Assembly: GCF_000615975.1 (NCBI RefSeq)
Contig: NZ_BAMP01000009.1
Span: 1-64,000, forward strand
Source: Nitratireductor aquibiodomus NL21 = JCM 21793
Lineage (GTDB): Bacteria > Pseudomonadota > Alphaproteobacteria > Rhizobiales > Rhizobiaceae
Reading direction: 5' to 3'
DNA: 64,000 nt
In this document: piece after piece, positions 38,131 to 47,899 of the stretch
How positions within the stretch are numbered: position 1 is the stretch's first letter
Layout: each line of letters starts with the position of its first letter
The notes under the pieces: generated by a model
The model's input: the letters and a program-made list of their open reading frames with translations, nothing else
Told to the model about the DNA's origin: nothing
Databases searched by the model: none
Program-made: the position numbers and the translations under genes

Positions 38131-38849
38131 TCAAACTCCAATCACCTCGTGCAATTCCTCCATGCGCTGATCCAGCTCGGATGCCGGGAAGCTCGCGGTG
38201 ATCTGGCCGTGTTCCATCAGGTAGAAGCGATCGGCAACGCGGCTTGCAAAACGGAAATTCTGCTCAACCAGCAGGATCGTCATGCCGCGCGCCTTGAGCG
38301 TTGCCAGCACCTCGCCGATGCGCTCCACGATCACGGGCGCAAGCCTTCAGTCGGTTCGTCAAGCAAGAGCAGCTTCACGCCAGTGCGCAGCATACGGGCA
38401 ATGGCCAGCATCTGTTGTTCGCCGCCGGAAAGCTTCGTGCCCTGGCTGTTGCGCCGTTCCTTCAGATTGGGGAACAGCTCGAAGATTTCGTCAATGCTCA
38501 TGCCCCCGTCAGAGACAACAGGCGGCAGAAGCAGGTTCTCGTCCACCGACAGCGTGGCGAAGATGCCGCGCTCTTCGGGCACGAAGCCAAGCCCGGCATG
38601 CGCCGTGCGATGCAGCGGCGTGCGGATCAGATCCTGCCCCGCAAAGTCGATCACGCCCTTGCACTTGCGGATAATGCCCATGATCGCGCGCAGCGTCGTC
38701 GTCTTGCCGACGCCATTGCGGCCAAGCAGCGTGACGGTTTCGCTCTCCGCCACGTCGAGGTTCACACCGTGCAGTGCGTGGCTCTCGCCATACCAGGCAT
38801 GCAGATCGCGGACGGAAAGAAGCGGCTTTTTGCCGTGCTCACTCGTCAT
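38131..38849 (-). CDS. Branched-chain amino acid-type ABC transporter ATP-binding protein (LivF-like; one frameshift near 38343)
   Basis: 239 residues after correction. Walker A GRNGVGKTT (about 43), signature LSGGEQQMLAIARML (about 142) and Walker B LLLLDEPTEGL are in the first frame; VIVERIGEVLATLKARG and LLVEQNFRFASRVAD are in the second. The coding strand has GGCTTGCGCCC where GGCCTTGCGCCC gives the conserved GLAPVIVE. The break is immediately after the catalytic Walker B, so as written the protein would lack its last third. The start overlaps the stop of the LivG-like gene by eleven bases once that gene is also corrected. Confidence 0.9.
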
Positions 38850-39632
38850 AGGCCGTCCCCATATAGGCCACCTTCACCTGTTCGTCCTGGCTCACGGTCG
38901 CGTAATCGCCGGCGGCGATGATTTCGCCACGCTGAAGCACCGTGATCCAGTCACAGAGATCGGCAACGACCTTGAGATTGTGCTCGACCATGAGGACTGC
39001 GCGATCCTTCGCCACATCGCGGATGATGTCGCGACCGTCTCAACGTCTTCATGGCCCATGCCGGCCATCGGTTCGTCGAGCAGCAGCACTTTCGGATCGA
39101 GCGCCAGCGTGGTGGCAATTTCCAGAACCCGCTTGCGGCCATAGGAGAGATCGCCGGCCATCCTGTTGCGTTCATTCTGAAGCCCGACCGTCTCCAGCAA
39201 TTGTTCCGCGCGTGGGGTCAAGAGGTCGAGGCTGCCGCGCGAGCGCCAGAACTGATAGCCGAGCCCGCCCGGACGCTGCAGCGCGACACGCACATTGTCG
39301 AGCACGCTCAGATGCGGAAAGATAGCCGAGATCTGGAACGACCTCACCAGCCCCAGCCGCGCCACCCTGGCGGGCGGGGTGCTGGTGATGTCGCGCCCCA
39401 TGAACTCAATGCGCCCGGCACTGGGCGCCAGAAACTTGGTCAGAAGATTAAAAACGGTTGTCTTGCCGGCCCCGTTCGGGCCGATCAGCGCGTGAATCTT
39501 CGCGTGCCGTACGTCGAGATCGACATCCTTGACGGCGACGAACCCGGCGAAGTCACGCCGCAGACCGCGGGCGGAAAGCACCACCCGCGGCTCTGCATCA
39601 CTGGCGGCGCCGGAAACCGGCGCTTCGGTCAT
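38839..39632 (-). CDS. Branched-chain amino acid-type ABC transporter ATP-binding protein (LivG-like; one frameshift near 39033)
   Basis: 264 residues after correction. Walker A GPNGAGKTT (about 45), RSFQISAIFPHLSVLDN, signature LSYGRKRVLEIATTL (about 162) and Walker B VLLLDEPMAGM are in the first frame. After HEDVETV the coding strand reads GTCGCGACATC where GTCCGCGACATC gives RDIIRDVAKDRAVLMVEHNL and a complete LivG tail. The signature has YGRKR in place of the usual GGQQ, as is common for LivG. ATG 39632 has GGAGG five bases ahead and is preferred over a GTG at 39647 inside the livK-like stop region. Confidence 0.9.
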
Positions 39633-39643
39633 GGCAACCTCCG

Positions 39644-40849
39644 TCACTGGCTGACCAGGGAGCAGCCGCTTTCAGACGGTTTGATGTAGGCTTCCTCGCC
39701 CGGAATGGTGGCAAGGACGTTGTAGTAGTCCCACGGTTCCTTGCTGTCGGCGGGCTTCTTCACTTCCATCAGATACATGTCGTTCAAGAGACGCCCATTG
39801 GCACCCACCGCCGCATCACGGGCGAAGAGGTCGTCTACCTTCATCTCGTGCAGAAGCTTGGCAACGGCGTCCGTCTCATCAGTGCCGGCTTCCTTGATGG
39901 CCTTCAAATACTGGGTCACCGCCGAGTAGGTTCCCGCCTGGATCATGTTGGGCATGCGGTTCGTGCGCTCGTAATAGCGCCGGCTGAACTCACGCGATTC
40001 ATCATCACGGTCCCAGTAAAAGCCTTCCGTCAGTGTCAGGCCCTGCGCGGCTTCAAGGCCAAGGCCATGAACCTCGGCCAGTGTGAACAGAAGGGCTGCA
40101 AGGCGCTGCCCGCCGGCAACGATGCCGAACTCCGCAGCCTGCTTGATGGCGTTCGCCGTATCGAGACCGGCGTTCGCCAGACCGATCACCTTGGCGCCCG
40201 AGGCCTGAGCCTGCAGGAGGAAGGACGAAAAGTCGGTGGTGGCGAGCGGATGGCGCACGGCACCCAAAATCTCACCGCCCTTGGACTTGGCGAAATTGCC
40301 GGTCTGCTCTTCCAGCGAATAGCCGAACGCATAGTCGGCAGTCAGGAAGAACCAGGTGTCGCCACCCTGTTCCACCAGTGCGCCGCCGGTGCCGACCGCG
40401 AGAGCATGCGTATCATAGGCCCAGTGGAAACCGTAGGGCGAGCACTGTGCGCCGGTCAGTTCCGTGGTCGCCGCGCCGGTGACCATGTTGATCTTCTTCT
40501 TCTCTTTCGAGATGCCCTGCACGGCCAGAGCCACCGACGAGGTGGTCAGTTCCATGATCGCATCCACCTGTTCGGTATCATACCACTGGCGGGCGATGTT
40601 GGCGGCAATATCGGGCTTGTTCTGGTGATCGGCGGTGATGACCTCAATGGGCTTGTCGAGAACCGTGCCGCCGAAATCCTCGACCGCCATCAGCGCGGCC
40701 TCATAAGACCACTTTCCACCAAAGTCGGCATAGACACCCGACTGGTCGTTCAGGATGCCGATCTTCACCTTTTCATCGGAAACCTGGGCCATAGCCGGAA
40801 TGGCGGTGGCCGTCATCAGGGCCATGGATGCAAGCGCAAGTAACTTCAT
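39644..40849 (-). CDS. LIV-type ABC transporter substrate-binding protein
   Basis: 401 residues: Sec signal MKLLALASMALMTATAIPAM with cleavage after AMA, then the type I fold (VKIGILNDQSGVYADFGGKW, INMVTGAATTELTGAQ, TWFFLTADYAFGYSLEEQT). It is longer than LivK and resembles binding proteins linked to aromatic or alcohol catabolism rather than amino acids. GGGAGGAG precedes the ATG. It is the first gene of the LIV-GMC operon and is divergent from a LysR regulator. Confidence 0.92.
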   Translation of the reverse strand: MKLLALASMALMTATAIPAMAQVSDEKVKIGILNDQSGVYADFGGKWSYEAALMAVEDFGGTVLDKPIEVITADHQNKPDIAANIARQWYDTEQVDAIMELTTSSVALAVQGISKEKKKINMVTGAATTELTGAQCSPYGFHWAYDTHALAVGTGGALVEQGGDTWFFLTADYAFGYSLEEQTGNFAKSKGGEILGAVRHPLATTDFSSFLLQAQASGAKVIGLANAGLDTANAIKQAAEFGIVAGGQRLAALLFTLAEVHGLGLEAAQGLTLTEGFYWDRDDESREFSRRYYERTNRMPNMIQAGTYSAVTQYLKAIKEAGTDETDAVAKLLHEMKVDDLFARDAAVGANGRLLNDMYLMEVKKPADSKEPWDYYNVLATIPGEEAYIKPSESGCSLVSQ

Positions 40850-41072
40850 AATCGATTTCTCCTCCCAAAACGGTGATCCGCAAGCCAGCGCAGCGCGCCC
40901 GGAAGCGGTTATCCTGAACCGCAGGGCGTGCTCGTGCTCCTCCGCACATCTCCCTGCAGGAAATCGGCATGGCAATTCTGGGGGCTGGAGCCGGTGCGAA
41001 CCGGGCCTCCCTTCCCTCATGCACGACCATGCCTATAGTCATAGCATTGACCTTTCCGTACACAACTCATTA

Positions 41073-41097
41073 TTTTTGCACAAATACGGTGCAAAAA
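41073..41097. promoter_or_regulatory. Inverted repeat in the livK-lysR divergent region, candidate LysR or repressor site
   Basis: TTTTTGCAC (41073-41081) and GTGCAAAAA (41089-41097) are perfect inverted copies around seven bases, ending 11 bases before the lysR start. A GTACA motif occurs on each side (about 41059 and 41099). Position favours autoregulation of lysR plus control of the divergent transporter. The remainder of the 259-base gap shows nothing I can name. Confidence 0.5.
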
Positions 41098-41108
41098 CGT
41101 ACAGAGCG

Positions 41109-42020
41109 ATGCGACCATTTTCCTGGGACGACCTGCAGTATTTCCTTGCCGTCGCGCGAACGGGGCAGCTTTCGGCGGCGGCGCGCAAGCTGCGGACCAA
41201 TCACGCCACGGTTTCGCGCCGCATCGACAGGCTTGAACAGGCGCTGGGAACACGGCTCTTCGAGCGCAACCCGCGCGGCTATCTTCTGACGGCGGCCGGC
41301 GAAAAGATGGTGGAGCGGGCCGAAGTGATCGAGCGCGAAGCCGCTCACGTGCAGAGCGAACTCGCAGGTGACGCCACCTCGGTCAGCGGCGTTGTGCGCA
41401 TCAGCACGCTGGAAGGGTTCGGCAATTTCTTCCTGGCCGACCGCCTGCCCGATCTCGCCAGCTCCCTGCCCTCTCTGTCGATCGAGCTCCTCATTATCCA
41501 GCAGATCGTTTCACTGTCGCGGCGCGAGGCGGACATGTCGGTGACCCTGTCCACCAACCGGGCGGGCTCACATCACTATGAAAAAATCACCATGTACCGG
41601 CTGTTTCTTTATGGGACACGGGAATATCTTGAAAGCCACCCGCCGGTGCGCCGGAGGTCCGACCTGGCCTCCCACCGCATCATCGGTTACATCGAAGACA
41701 TGATCTTCACGCCCGGCCTCGATTACCATCGGGAGATTCTGCCGGGCGCCCGTGCCTTCTATCAGAGCTCCAGCATTCATGCGCAGCTTGCCGCCACGCG
41801 AAAGGGGCTGGGGTTATGCGTGATGCCGAACTTCATGGCGCGGCATTATCCCGACCTTGTCCCAGTCATTCCGAAGGAGATTCATCTCGAACGCTATTAC
41901 TGGTGCATCGCCCATCAGGACGTCGCTCACACACCGCGCATTCGGATGCTGACGGACTTCATCAAGACCGAAGCGGAAGCCGCGAAAGATGATTTTCACG
42001 GGCAGAATCTTTTGGCGTAA
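41109..42020 (+). CDS. LysR-family transcriptional regulator
   Basis: 303 residues. The winged HTH is at the N-terminus (DDLQYFLAVARTGQLSAAAR, then TNHATVSRRIDRLEQALGTR), and the effector domain begins near residue 90 (VSGVVRISTLEGFGNFFLAD). The HTH is of the subgroup starting MRPFSWDDLQYFLAV. It is divergent from the LIV-GMC operon and is its likely activator. ATG 41109 is chosen from the family N-terminus; the frame is open far upstream without homology. Confidence 0.92.
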   Translation: MRPFSWDDLQYFLAVARTGQLSAAARKLRTNHATVSRRIDRLEQALGTRLFERNPRGYLLTAAGEKMVERAEVIEREAAHVQSELAGDATSVSGVVRISTLEGFGNFFLADRLPDLASSLPSLSIELLIIQQIVSLSRREADMSVTLSTNRAGSHHYEKITMYRLFLYGTREYLESHPPVRRRSDLASHRIIGYIEDMIFTPGLDYHREILPGARAFYQSSSIHAQLAATRKGLGLCVMPNFMARHYPDLVPVIPKEIHLERYYWCIAHQDVAHTPRIRMLTDFIKTEAEAAKDDFHGQNLLA

Positions 42021-42168
42021 AATGACGTCGTTTTCGAGGAAACGACCGCGTTTCCCTTCGAATTCCGGAATTCCCGGGACTTTTCGGCAATTTTGTCGCA
42101 AGCTGAATTGTCACATGGCCACGCAGTCTTCTTTCGATGAAACTGCATCCTGAAATGGAGAGGCCGCG

Positions 42169-42588
42169 ATGAAGAACGCCCAGTATACACCCACCGACAA
42201 CCCGATGCTGACGGGGACCCTCGGCCGCTGCCCGCAATGCCAGCAGGGCCACATCTTCAAAGGCTATCTCCAGCTCGCGGAAAGCTGCGAAGTCTGCGGG
42301 CTCGACTACTCCTTCGCCGATCCGGCCGACGGTCCGGCCTTCTTCGCCATGACCATTGCCGCCGTTCCCGCGCTCGCCTTCGGCGTCTGGTTCCAGATGG
42401 CGTTTGAGTTGCCGCTATGGGTGCATGTGTTCACCACGGTGCCATTGACGATCCTGAGCTGCATGGCGCTTTTGCGCCCACTCAAGGGCTGGCTCGTCTG
42501 CTCGCAATATTTTCACAAGGCCGAAGAAGGCTCCATCGACCACGCCTGGCACAGCGAGGCGGCGGCCAAGAAGGCCGATCAGACCTAG
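42169..42588 (+). CDS. DUF983 family membrane protein
   Basis: 139 residues. Two CxxC pairs near the N-terminus (RCPQCQQG at about 20 and CEVCGLDY at about 43) probably bind zinc, followed by two membrane helices (FFAMTIAAVPALAFGVWF and VHVFTTVPLTILSCMALL). The family is common in alphaproteobacteria, often near cytochrome oxidase genes, and its function is unknown. It stands alone here with GGAG before the ATG. The 148-base gap upstream holds only a weak hairpin (GTCGTTT / AAACGAC, 42027-42046). Confidence 0.87.
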   Translation: MKNAQYTPTDNPMLTGTLGRCPQCQQGHIFKGYLQLAESCEVCGLDYSFADPADGPAFFAMTIAAVPALAFGVWFQMAFELPLWVHVFTTVPLTILSCMALLRPLKGWLVCSQYFHKAEEGSIDHAWHSEAAAKKADQT

Positions 42589-42629
42589 ATCGCCATGCGT
42601 CCATCCGGACGCACAAAGGACGATCTAGG
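42584..42629. repeat. Intergenic palindromic element A (rhizobial type)
   Basis: Outer arms CCTAGATCG (42584-42592) and CGATCTAGG (42621-42629) and inner arms TGCGTCC (42596-42602) and GGACGCA (42607-42613) make a nested palindrome. It overlaps the last codons and stop of the DUF983 gene. Elements with this GATCTAGG and GCGTCC/GGACGC make-up recall small repeated palindromes of Rhizobiales genomes. Confidence 0.6.
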
Positions 42630-42642
42630 TAGTCTATAGTTG

Positions 42643-42692
42643 GAGCATCGGAGTAATCCGAAAACCGGATTCCACTTTTCGGTCCGATGCTC
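42643..42692. repeat. Intergenic palindromic element B (rhizobial type)
   Basis: Outer arms GAGCATCGG (42643-42651) and CCGATGCTC (42684-42692) and inner arms CCGAAAA (42658-42664) and TTTTCGG (42676-42682) form a cruciform-like palindrome. It ends on the stop codon of the M14 peptidase gene and could also act as a terminator for the convergent genes. The sequence type resembles the repeated palindromes found between genes in Mesorhizobium and Brucella relatives. Confidence 0.65.
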
Positions 42693-44437
42693 TAAACCAT
42701 CAGGCTCTCCGCCATCATTTCCTGAAGCGCGTCATAGGCGGCGAGCACCGTTTGGGTCTGCGCTTCATGGGCGAGCCGAAACGCATCACCATAGACCGTC
42801 TCGTCCGGATATTCGGTGATGAGCGTCATCGGTGCGTCGTGGCGGTCGACTTCCGTGATGGTGATCGGGAAGCCGTTCAAAACCTCGAACTGAAGCGCGC
42901 CGGCGTGGATTTCATAAAGCCGGATCTGCGCTTCATTAAAGGCGACGAGGCCCGGAACCTTTGCAAGTTCAGCCGTCACCTTTTCGATGAGGAGACGGGT
43001 GCGCTCGGCCCAACCGGGCTGGTGGCGGGCGACCAGGAAAAAGCCCTTTGGCACCGTCCACATCTCGAAACCACGCGGAATGTAACCCGTCAGCGGTCGC
43101 GTCCATTCATGCGCGGGATAGCCGTGCAGATTGACGTGGAGCGTGGCCTTCGTTCGTGAATAGGCTTCGCGGCGAATGGATTTTTCATAAAGCGGTTCGG
43201 TCTCGCGGTATTCGAGATCGTCGCCAAGAGCTGTGTAACGGGCGGCGTGGTGCATGTGGTGCGGCTGGCTCTGGCACAGCGCATAATGCAGCGCATAACC
43301 GTCCGGATTTTCGAGTGGCGAAACCGTGAAATGCGCGCCTTCACGCTCGGAAAGCAGCGAAGCACCGCGCAACGCGCCTGCGACACCGGAAATCTCGTTG
43401 GGATGCTGTCCGCCGCTCAGCATGATCGGATGATCGGTTCCGCGCACATGGCGCGCCGGGACAGCGCGGCCGGAACGCGATGAAACCTCGAACGCCTCGC
43501 CGCCGATCTTTTCAAGCGTCTCGGCAACCATCGAGACGGAGAATGGTCCCGTGGCCTCATGCAACGGCTGCGCCGGCCAGAGCGCGGGTTCGGTGGTCAG
43601 CGGTCGGGTTTCGACATTGACGGTGAGCGGTCCTTCGCCGGCCGAAATCGTGGGGATGATCTGACCGGGCTGGAGCCCACGCGACCCAAGCTTGCGGCCC
43701 GACTTCTTCTGGAAGAGTTCAAGCAGCGAGAAATAGAAGTCCTCGTGCAGCGCTTCGTGCACGCTGATCGCCTCTTCGCCGACCGGGAGCCGCCGGTCCG
43801 CACCCGGCATGGAAACACGGATGTGAAGCGCGTCGAAGAATGGCTCTTCCTCACCCCACGGGTGGGCATCGATGGCGGCCATCGTTTCGTGGAAGAGACG
43901 CTCGAAATCGGTTGCGAGCGCTTCATCAACAATGCGGCCATCCGGGTGACGCACGCGAAGCCAGCCACAGGGCGAGAGAAGCTTTTCGCCAATGTGATCT
44001 TCGGCAAGCCGGTTGGGCGCGAAGACCGCATGGCGCGAAACGGAGCCATCCGCCGCCGTTATCTCAACGCCATATTCGAGCGGGCCATCGACCGGAGCGG
44101 GGGTGAAGGCGATTTCCGCCTCACCCACCATACCGGCAAGCGGATAGGCCTCCAGCAGGAAGCGCTGTTCGGCAGCGGCAGGGCTTACCGGATAAGTGAT
44201 GGCGATGCGCGGTGCGAGGGGCGCGTCTTCCAGAAAAAAATGAACGAGCGGCTTGTAGGCGCTGTGAAGCCGGGCGGTGACGCCCGCTGCCGCAAACCGC
44301 TTCTCGGCGGCACGGCGCGCGGCCTCATCCTCGAAAAGCCAGGCCTCCAGCTCCGCGCCGCGCCATGCCTCAATGGCGTATTCGGCGACCAGACGGTCGA
44401 GCGTGCGGTCGAAGGTCTTTTCGAAGATCGCGGTCAT
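42692..44437 (-). CDS. M14-family (zinc carboxypeptidase-like) peptidase of the peptide transporter operon
   Basis: 581 residues. The M14 zinc site appears in the second half: HPNE within SGGQHPNEISG (about residue 332) supplies His and Glu, and HVNLHGYPAHEW (about 420) the third ligand, with a possible catalytic Glu in ITEVDRHD near residue 540. The first about 300 residues match no domain I recognise. There is no signal peptide, so it should act in the cytosol on imported peptides. It is the last gene of the operon; its start overlaps the dppC-like stop by four bases. Confidence 0.85.
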   Translation of the reverse strand: MTAIFEKTFDRTLDRLVAEYAIEAWRGAELEAWLFEDEAARRAAEKRFAAAGVTARLHSAYKPLVHFFLEDAPLAPRIAITYPVSPAAAEQRFLLEAYPLAGMVGEAEIAFTPAPVDGPLEYGVEITAADGSVSRHAVFAPNRLAEDHIGEKLLSPCGWLRVRHPDGRIVDEALATDFERLFHETMAAIDAHPWGEEEPFFDALHIRVSMPGADRRLPVGEEAISVHEALHEDFYFSLLELFQKKSGRKLGSRGLQPGQIIPTISAGEGPLTVNVETRPLTTEPALWPAQPLHEATGPFSVSMVAETLEKIGGEAFEVSSRSGRAVPARHVRGTDHPIMLSGGQHPNEISGVAGALRGASLLSEREGAHFTVSPLENPDGYALHYALCQSQPHHMHHAARYTALGDDLEYRETEPLYEKSIRREAYSRTKATLHVNLHGYPAHEWTRPLTGYIPRGFEMWTVPKGFFLVARHQPGWAERTRLLIEKVTAELAKVPGLVAFNEAQIRLYEIHAGALQFEVLNGFPITITEVDRHDAPMTLITEYPDETVYGDAFRLAHEAQTQTVLAAYDALQEMMAESLMV

Positions 44438-45282
44438 GTTTCTGTGCGTCCTGTTGGATCGAGAAGATCGCGCAGCCAGTCGCCAAGAAGGTTCAGGCCG
44501 AGCACGGTGAAGAGGATTGCAAGCCCCGGAAAGACGCTGACCCACCATGCGTTCTGTAGATAGGTGCGCCCGTCAGCCAGCATGCCGCCCCAGCTCGGAA
44601 TGGTCGGATCGACGCCGAGGCCGAGGAAGGTGAGTGAGCTTTCCAGAAGGATGTTGGTGGCCACATTGAGCGTCATCAGAACGACAACCGGGCCGGCGAG
44701 GTTCGGCAGGAGGTGCTGGAACAGGATTTTGAAATCCGGCACGCCGATGGCCTTGGCCGCGTGGATGAACTCGCGGTCATTGAGCGACAGGACGGAGCCG
44801 CGCACAAGGCGGGCATACTGCACCCACTGCGACACGATGAGCAGGATGATCGTGTTGGTGATGCCGCCGCCCACAATGGCGATGAAGGTGATGGCAAGCA
44901 GGATGAAGGGAAGCGCGAGCTGCACATCGGCAAAGCGCATCACGAGCATGTCCCAGAAGCCGCGATAATAGCCCGAGACCAACCCCATGACGACACCGAC
45001 CACCACGGCGCCGGCAACGGAGGTGAAGCCCACCAGAAGCGAGATCTTGCCGCCGGTTATCACACGCGCCAGCACATCTCGGCCCAGCGGATCGGTGCCC
45101 AGAATGTGCGCCCAGTCGGTGAACGGTTTTGTGAGACGTGCCGTCAGATTGATCTGCTCGCCGCCATCGGGAAAGAGCAGCGGTGAAAGCAGGACCAGAA
45201 GCGTCATCGTTCCGGCAAGAAGAATGCCGAGGATGAACTCGATGTTCTTGAAGTGACGCAAACGCGAAACAGCCTGTGCCAT
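44434..45282 (-). CDS. Peptide/nickel-type ABC transporter permease (DppC-like)
   Basis: 282 residues. The N-terminal helix is followed by GTDPLGRDVLARVI, the marker of DppC/OppC, then five more membrane segments with the EAA loop FIHAAKAIGVPDFKILFQHLLP (about 190) and SSLTFLGLGVDPTIPSWGGM. It forms the channel with the DppB-like protein encoded 14 bases upstream. Confidence 0.93.
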   Translation of the reverse strand: MAQAVSRLRHFKNIEFILGILLAGTMTLLVLLSPLLFPDGGEQINLTARLTKPFTDWAHILGTDPLGRDVLARVITGGKISLLVGFTSVAGAVVVGVVMGLVSGYYRGFWDMLVMRFADVQLALPFILLAITFIAIVGGGITNTIILLIVSQWVQYARLVRGSVLSLNDREFIHAAKAIGVPDFKILFQHLLPNLAGPVVVLMTLNVATNILLESSLTFLGLGVDPTIPSWGGMLADGRTYLQNAWWVSVFPGLAILFTVLGLNLLGDWLRDLLDPTGRTET

Positions 45283-45296
45283 GATTGCGTCCTTTC

Positions 45297-46220
45297 CTAT
45301 CGGTTGCGGATGCGCGGATCGACCAGCCCATAGGCGATGTCGACCAGAAGGTTGACGCCGATGATGAGCAGCGAAAGCACGGTGATCACCGCCTGCAGGA
45401 CCGGATAGTCACGTCCGGCCACCGCATCGAAGGCAAGCGTGCCGAGGCCCGGCCAGTTGAACACGCGCTCGATGACGACAATGCCACCCAGAAGGCCGCC
45501 GAACTGGAGGCCGAAATAGGTGATCAGCGGAATGGCGCAGTTTCTGAGCGCATGTTTGTAGAGCACCTTGCCCTCGCTCAGGCCCTTGGCGCGGGCGACC
45601 TGAATGTATTGCGAGCGCAGCGTCTCGAGCATGGCCGTGCGCACCAGCCGCACATTGGTGGCGGTGAGGATGACGCCCATGGTGACCGCCGGCATGATGT
45701 AGCTTGCAAAGCCGCCCATGCCCGAAGGCGGCAGCCATTGCAGCATCACCGAGAACACCAAGACCAGCATGATGGCGAGCCAGAAATTCGGGAAGGAAAG
45801 CCCGACCAGAGACAGGATGCGGATCACCTGATCAGCGGTCTTGCCCTTGTTGACCGCCGCGTGGATGCCAAGCGGAATGGAAATCGCGATGGAGACCAGC
45901 ATCGAGGAGAACGCCAGTGCCAGCGTGGCCGGCAAAGCCTTGGAAATGAGCAGGGAGACCGAGGTGCCTCCGAGGAAGCTGCGGCCGAAATCGCCGACGA
46001 ACAGACCTTTGATGAAATCCCAGTACTGGGCGATGAATGGCTCGTTGAGGCCGAGCGCCTGACGGATGTTCGCCAGATCTTCTTCCGTGACGCTGCCTGC
46101 ACCCTGGGAGAGCATGAGTGCGGGATCACCGGTCAGCCGGATGGCGAACGACACCGTGAGGGTGACGACGAAAACGACGAACACCGCCTGCAGGATGCGT
46201 TTGAGAAGAAAACTGGCCAC
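45297..46220 (-). CDS. Peptide/nickel-type ABC transporter permease (DppB-like), GTG start
   Basis: 307 residues. It begins VASFLLKRILQAVFVVFVV, the usual DppB first helix, has ALGLNEPFIAQYWDFIKGLF, EAA loop QVARAKGLSEGKVLYKHALR (about 207) and VFNWPGLGTLAFDAVAGRD, and ends DIAYGLVDPRIR. The start is a GTG at 46220 with GGAGG spaced normally; the longer open frame upstream lacks homology. A 113-base gap separates it from the binding-protein gene. Confidence 0.92.
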   Translation of the reverse strand: MASFLLKRILQAVFVVFVVTLTVSFAIRLTGDPALMLSQGAGSVTEEDLANIRQALGLNEPFIAQYWDFIKGLFVGDFGRSFLGGTSVSLLISKALPATLALAFSSMLVSIAISIPLGIHAAVNKGKTADQVIRILSLVGLSFPNFWLAIMLVLVFSVMLQWLPPSGMGGFASYIMPAVTMGVILTATNVRLVRTAMLETLRSQYIQVARAKGLSEGKVLYKHALRNCAIPLITYFGLQFGGLLGGIVVIERVFNWPGLGTLAFDAVAGRDYPVLQAVITVLSLLIIGVNLLVDIAYGLVDPRIRNR

Positions 46221-46333
46221 CAGAGCCTCCGGGATAGATTTTGCGCGCTGCCGCAAAGTTGCTTGCGGATCGCGCCAAGTTCGCGGTTTCGGGGGCGGCA
46301 CGAGCCGCCCCCGACATTCATGTCCTGGGAGGA

Positions 46334-47861
46334 CTATTCGACTTCAACCTCGTTGAGGCGCATGCGGCTGTCCGGCGGCGCGATGAAGTTCTTCACTCGC
46401 TTGTTGACACCATAGAGCGCATTGAGGTTGTAGAGCGGCATTTCGAGAGCGCGGTCGGCCGCATAATGAGCGATCTCCTGCAGCACCTTCTCGCGCGCGT
46501 CGACGTCGATCATCGGGCGCTGCGATTCCAGAAGCGCATCGAGGTCCTTGTCGCTGTCATACGGGTTCCAGCGCTCGCCCGTGTGGTACATCAGGTAAGC
46601 GGTGTTGTCGTAGTCAAGCGTCCAGCCGCCCCAGCTCTGCTGGAACATCTCGCCGGTCTTGCCTGCGGGATGATGTCGTTGAGCAGAACATTGGTCTCAT
46701 ACGGCTTGATGGTGGCGTTGAGGCCGACCATCTGCAGGTAGCTGGCGACCGCTGGGTGACTTCACCGAAGGTGGCGTCATTACCGCGAATGTCGATCTGG
46801 ACCGGTGCGCCGGCAGCAACGCCCGCTTCCTTCAAAAGCTCCTTGGCCTTTGCCTGATCGAAGGGCAGCGGCTCCATTTCCGGGTCGTAACCGAAGGACA
46901 GTTCCGACTGGAAGGATGCGATCTGCTTGGCCTGACCGCCGAGAACGGCGTCGATGATGGCCTTGCGATCCACGGCCATGATCATCGCCTTGCGCACGCG
47001 CTCATCGGCGGTGATGCCGTTGCCGGTGTTGAAGCGCAGGGCATAGACCGTCGGGCTGGTGACGGAAACGATTTCGAGCTTGTCGTCAGCCTCGATGGTG
47101 GGAACCATGGAGATCGGGATGGTCGGCGGAATGACGATGTCGACACGGCCGGCCTGCAGCTCGGCAACGGCGGTGGCCGGCTCCGAGATGAAGCGGTACT
47201 CGACGGCGTCGAGCTTCGGTGCGCCGCCCCAGTGATCAGCGAAGGCTTCAAGCTTCACGCCGACCTTCGGCTCGTAGGAGGTCATCTTGAACGGGCCGGT
47301 GCCAACGGGATTTGCGTTGACGAAGTCTTCCTCGTTCTCGGTGACGTATTTCGGCGGCACGATCATTGCGCCGTAGCCGGCGAGCTTAGTGATCAGCACC
47401 GGATCGGGCTGGGTGAGAACCAGATCGACCGTGAAATCGTCGACGATCTCGACCTTCTCGATCACGGCGTAGTTGGAGCGCTGCGGGCCCTTCTTGCCTT
47501 CTTCGCCAAGCAGGCGGTCGAAGGTGAATTTTACGGCCTCGGCGTTGAAATCCTCGCCATTGTGGAACTTGACGCCTTCACGCAGCTTGAAACGGATGCG
47601 CTTGCCCTCATCGAGCACTTCCCACTCGGTGGCGAGACCAGGGACGATCTTCGTATCGGGACCGCGGTAGACCAGGCCATCATAGATGTTGGTGGCGACG
47701 GACGACCAGTTCACCAGGAAGGTGTCGATCGGGTCCCAGCTGCCCGGATCCTGCGGGGAAGAGATGGTGAGCGTGCCTGCGGCCTGCGCCGGCATGACGC
47801 CGAACGGCAGCGCCGCCAGCACGGCGGCGAGCAATGCGCCGCGTGTTTTACCGAGTTTCAT
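46334..47861 (-). CDS. Peptide-type ABC transporter substrate-binding protein (SBP_bac_5; two frameshifts near 46666 and 46752)
   Basis: About 509 residues after correction. A Sec signal (MKLGKTRGALLAAVLAALPF) precedes a SBP_bac_5 fold: LTISSPQDPGSWDPIDTF, LREGVKFHNGEDFNAEAVKF, ANPVGTGPFKMTSYE, RKAMIMAVDRKAIIDAVLG. Two single bases are missing on the coding strand: CAGCGGTC for CAGGCGGTC, and CCGCAGGC for CCGGCAGGC. Restoring both gives a segment reading TQAVASYLQMVGLNATIKP and IIPAGKTGEMFQQSWGG, then a normal tail. The gene length (1528) becomes divisible by three only with both bases added. Confidence 0.9.
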
Positions 47862-47899
47862 GAAAGTCCTCCGTTTCTTTTGCGTTTGTGTTCCAGTGA

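Noticed and set aside
42027-42046. Hairpin after the first lysR as a terminator
   Set aside because: The stem is only seven pairs and no T-run follows.
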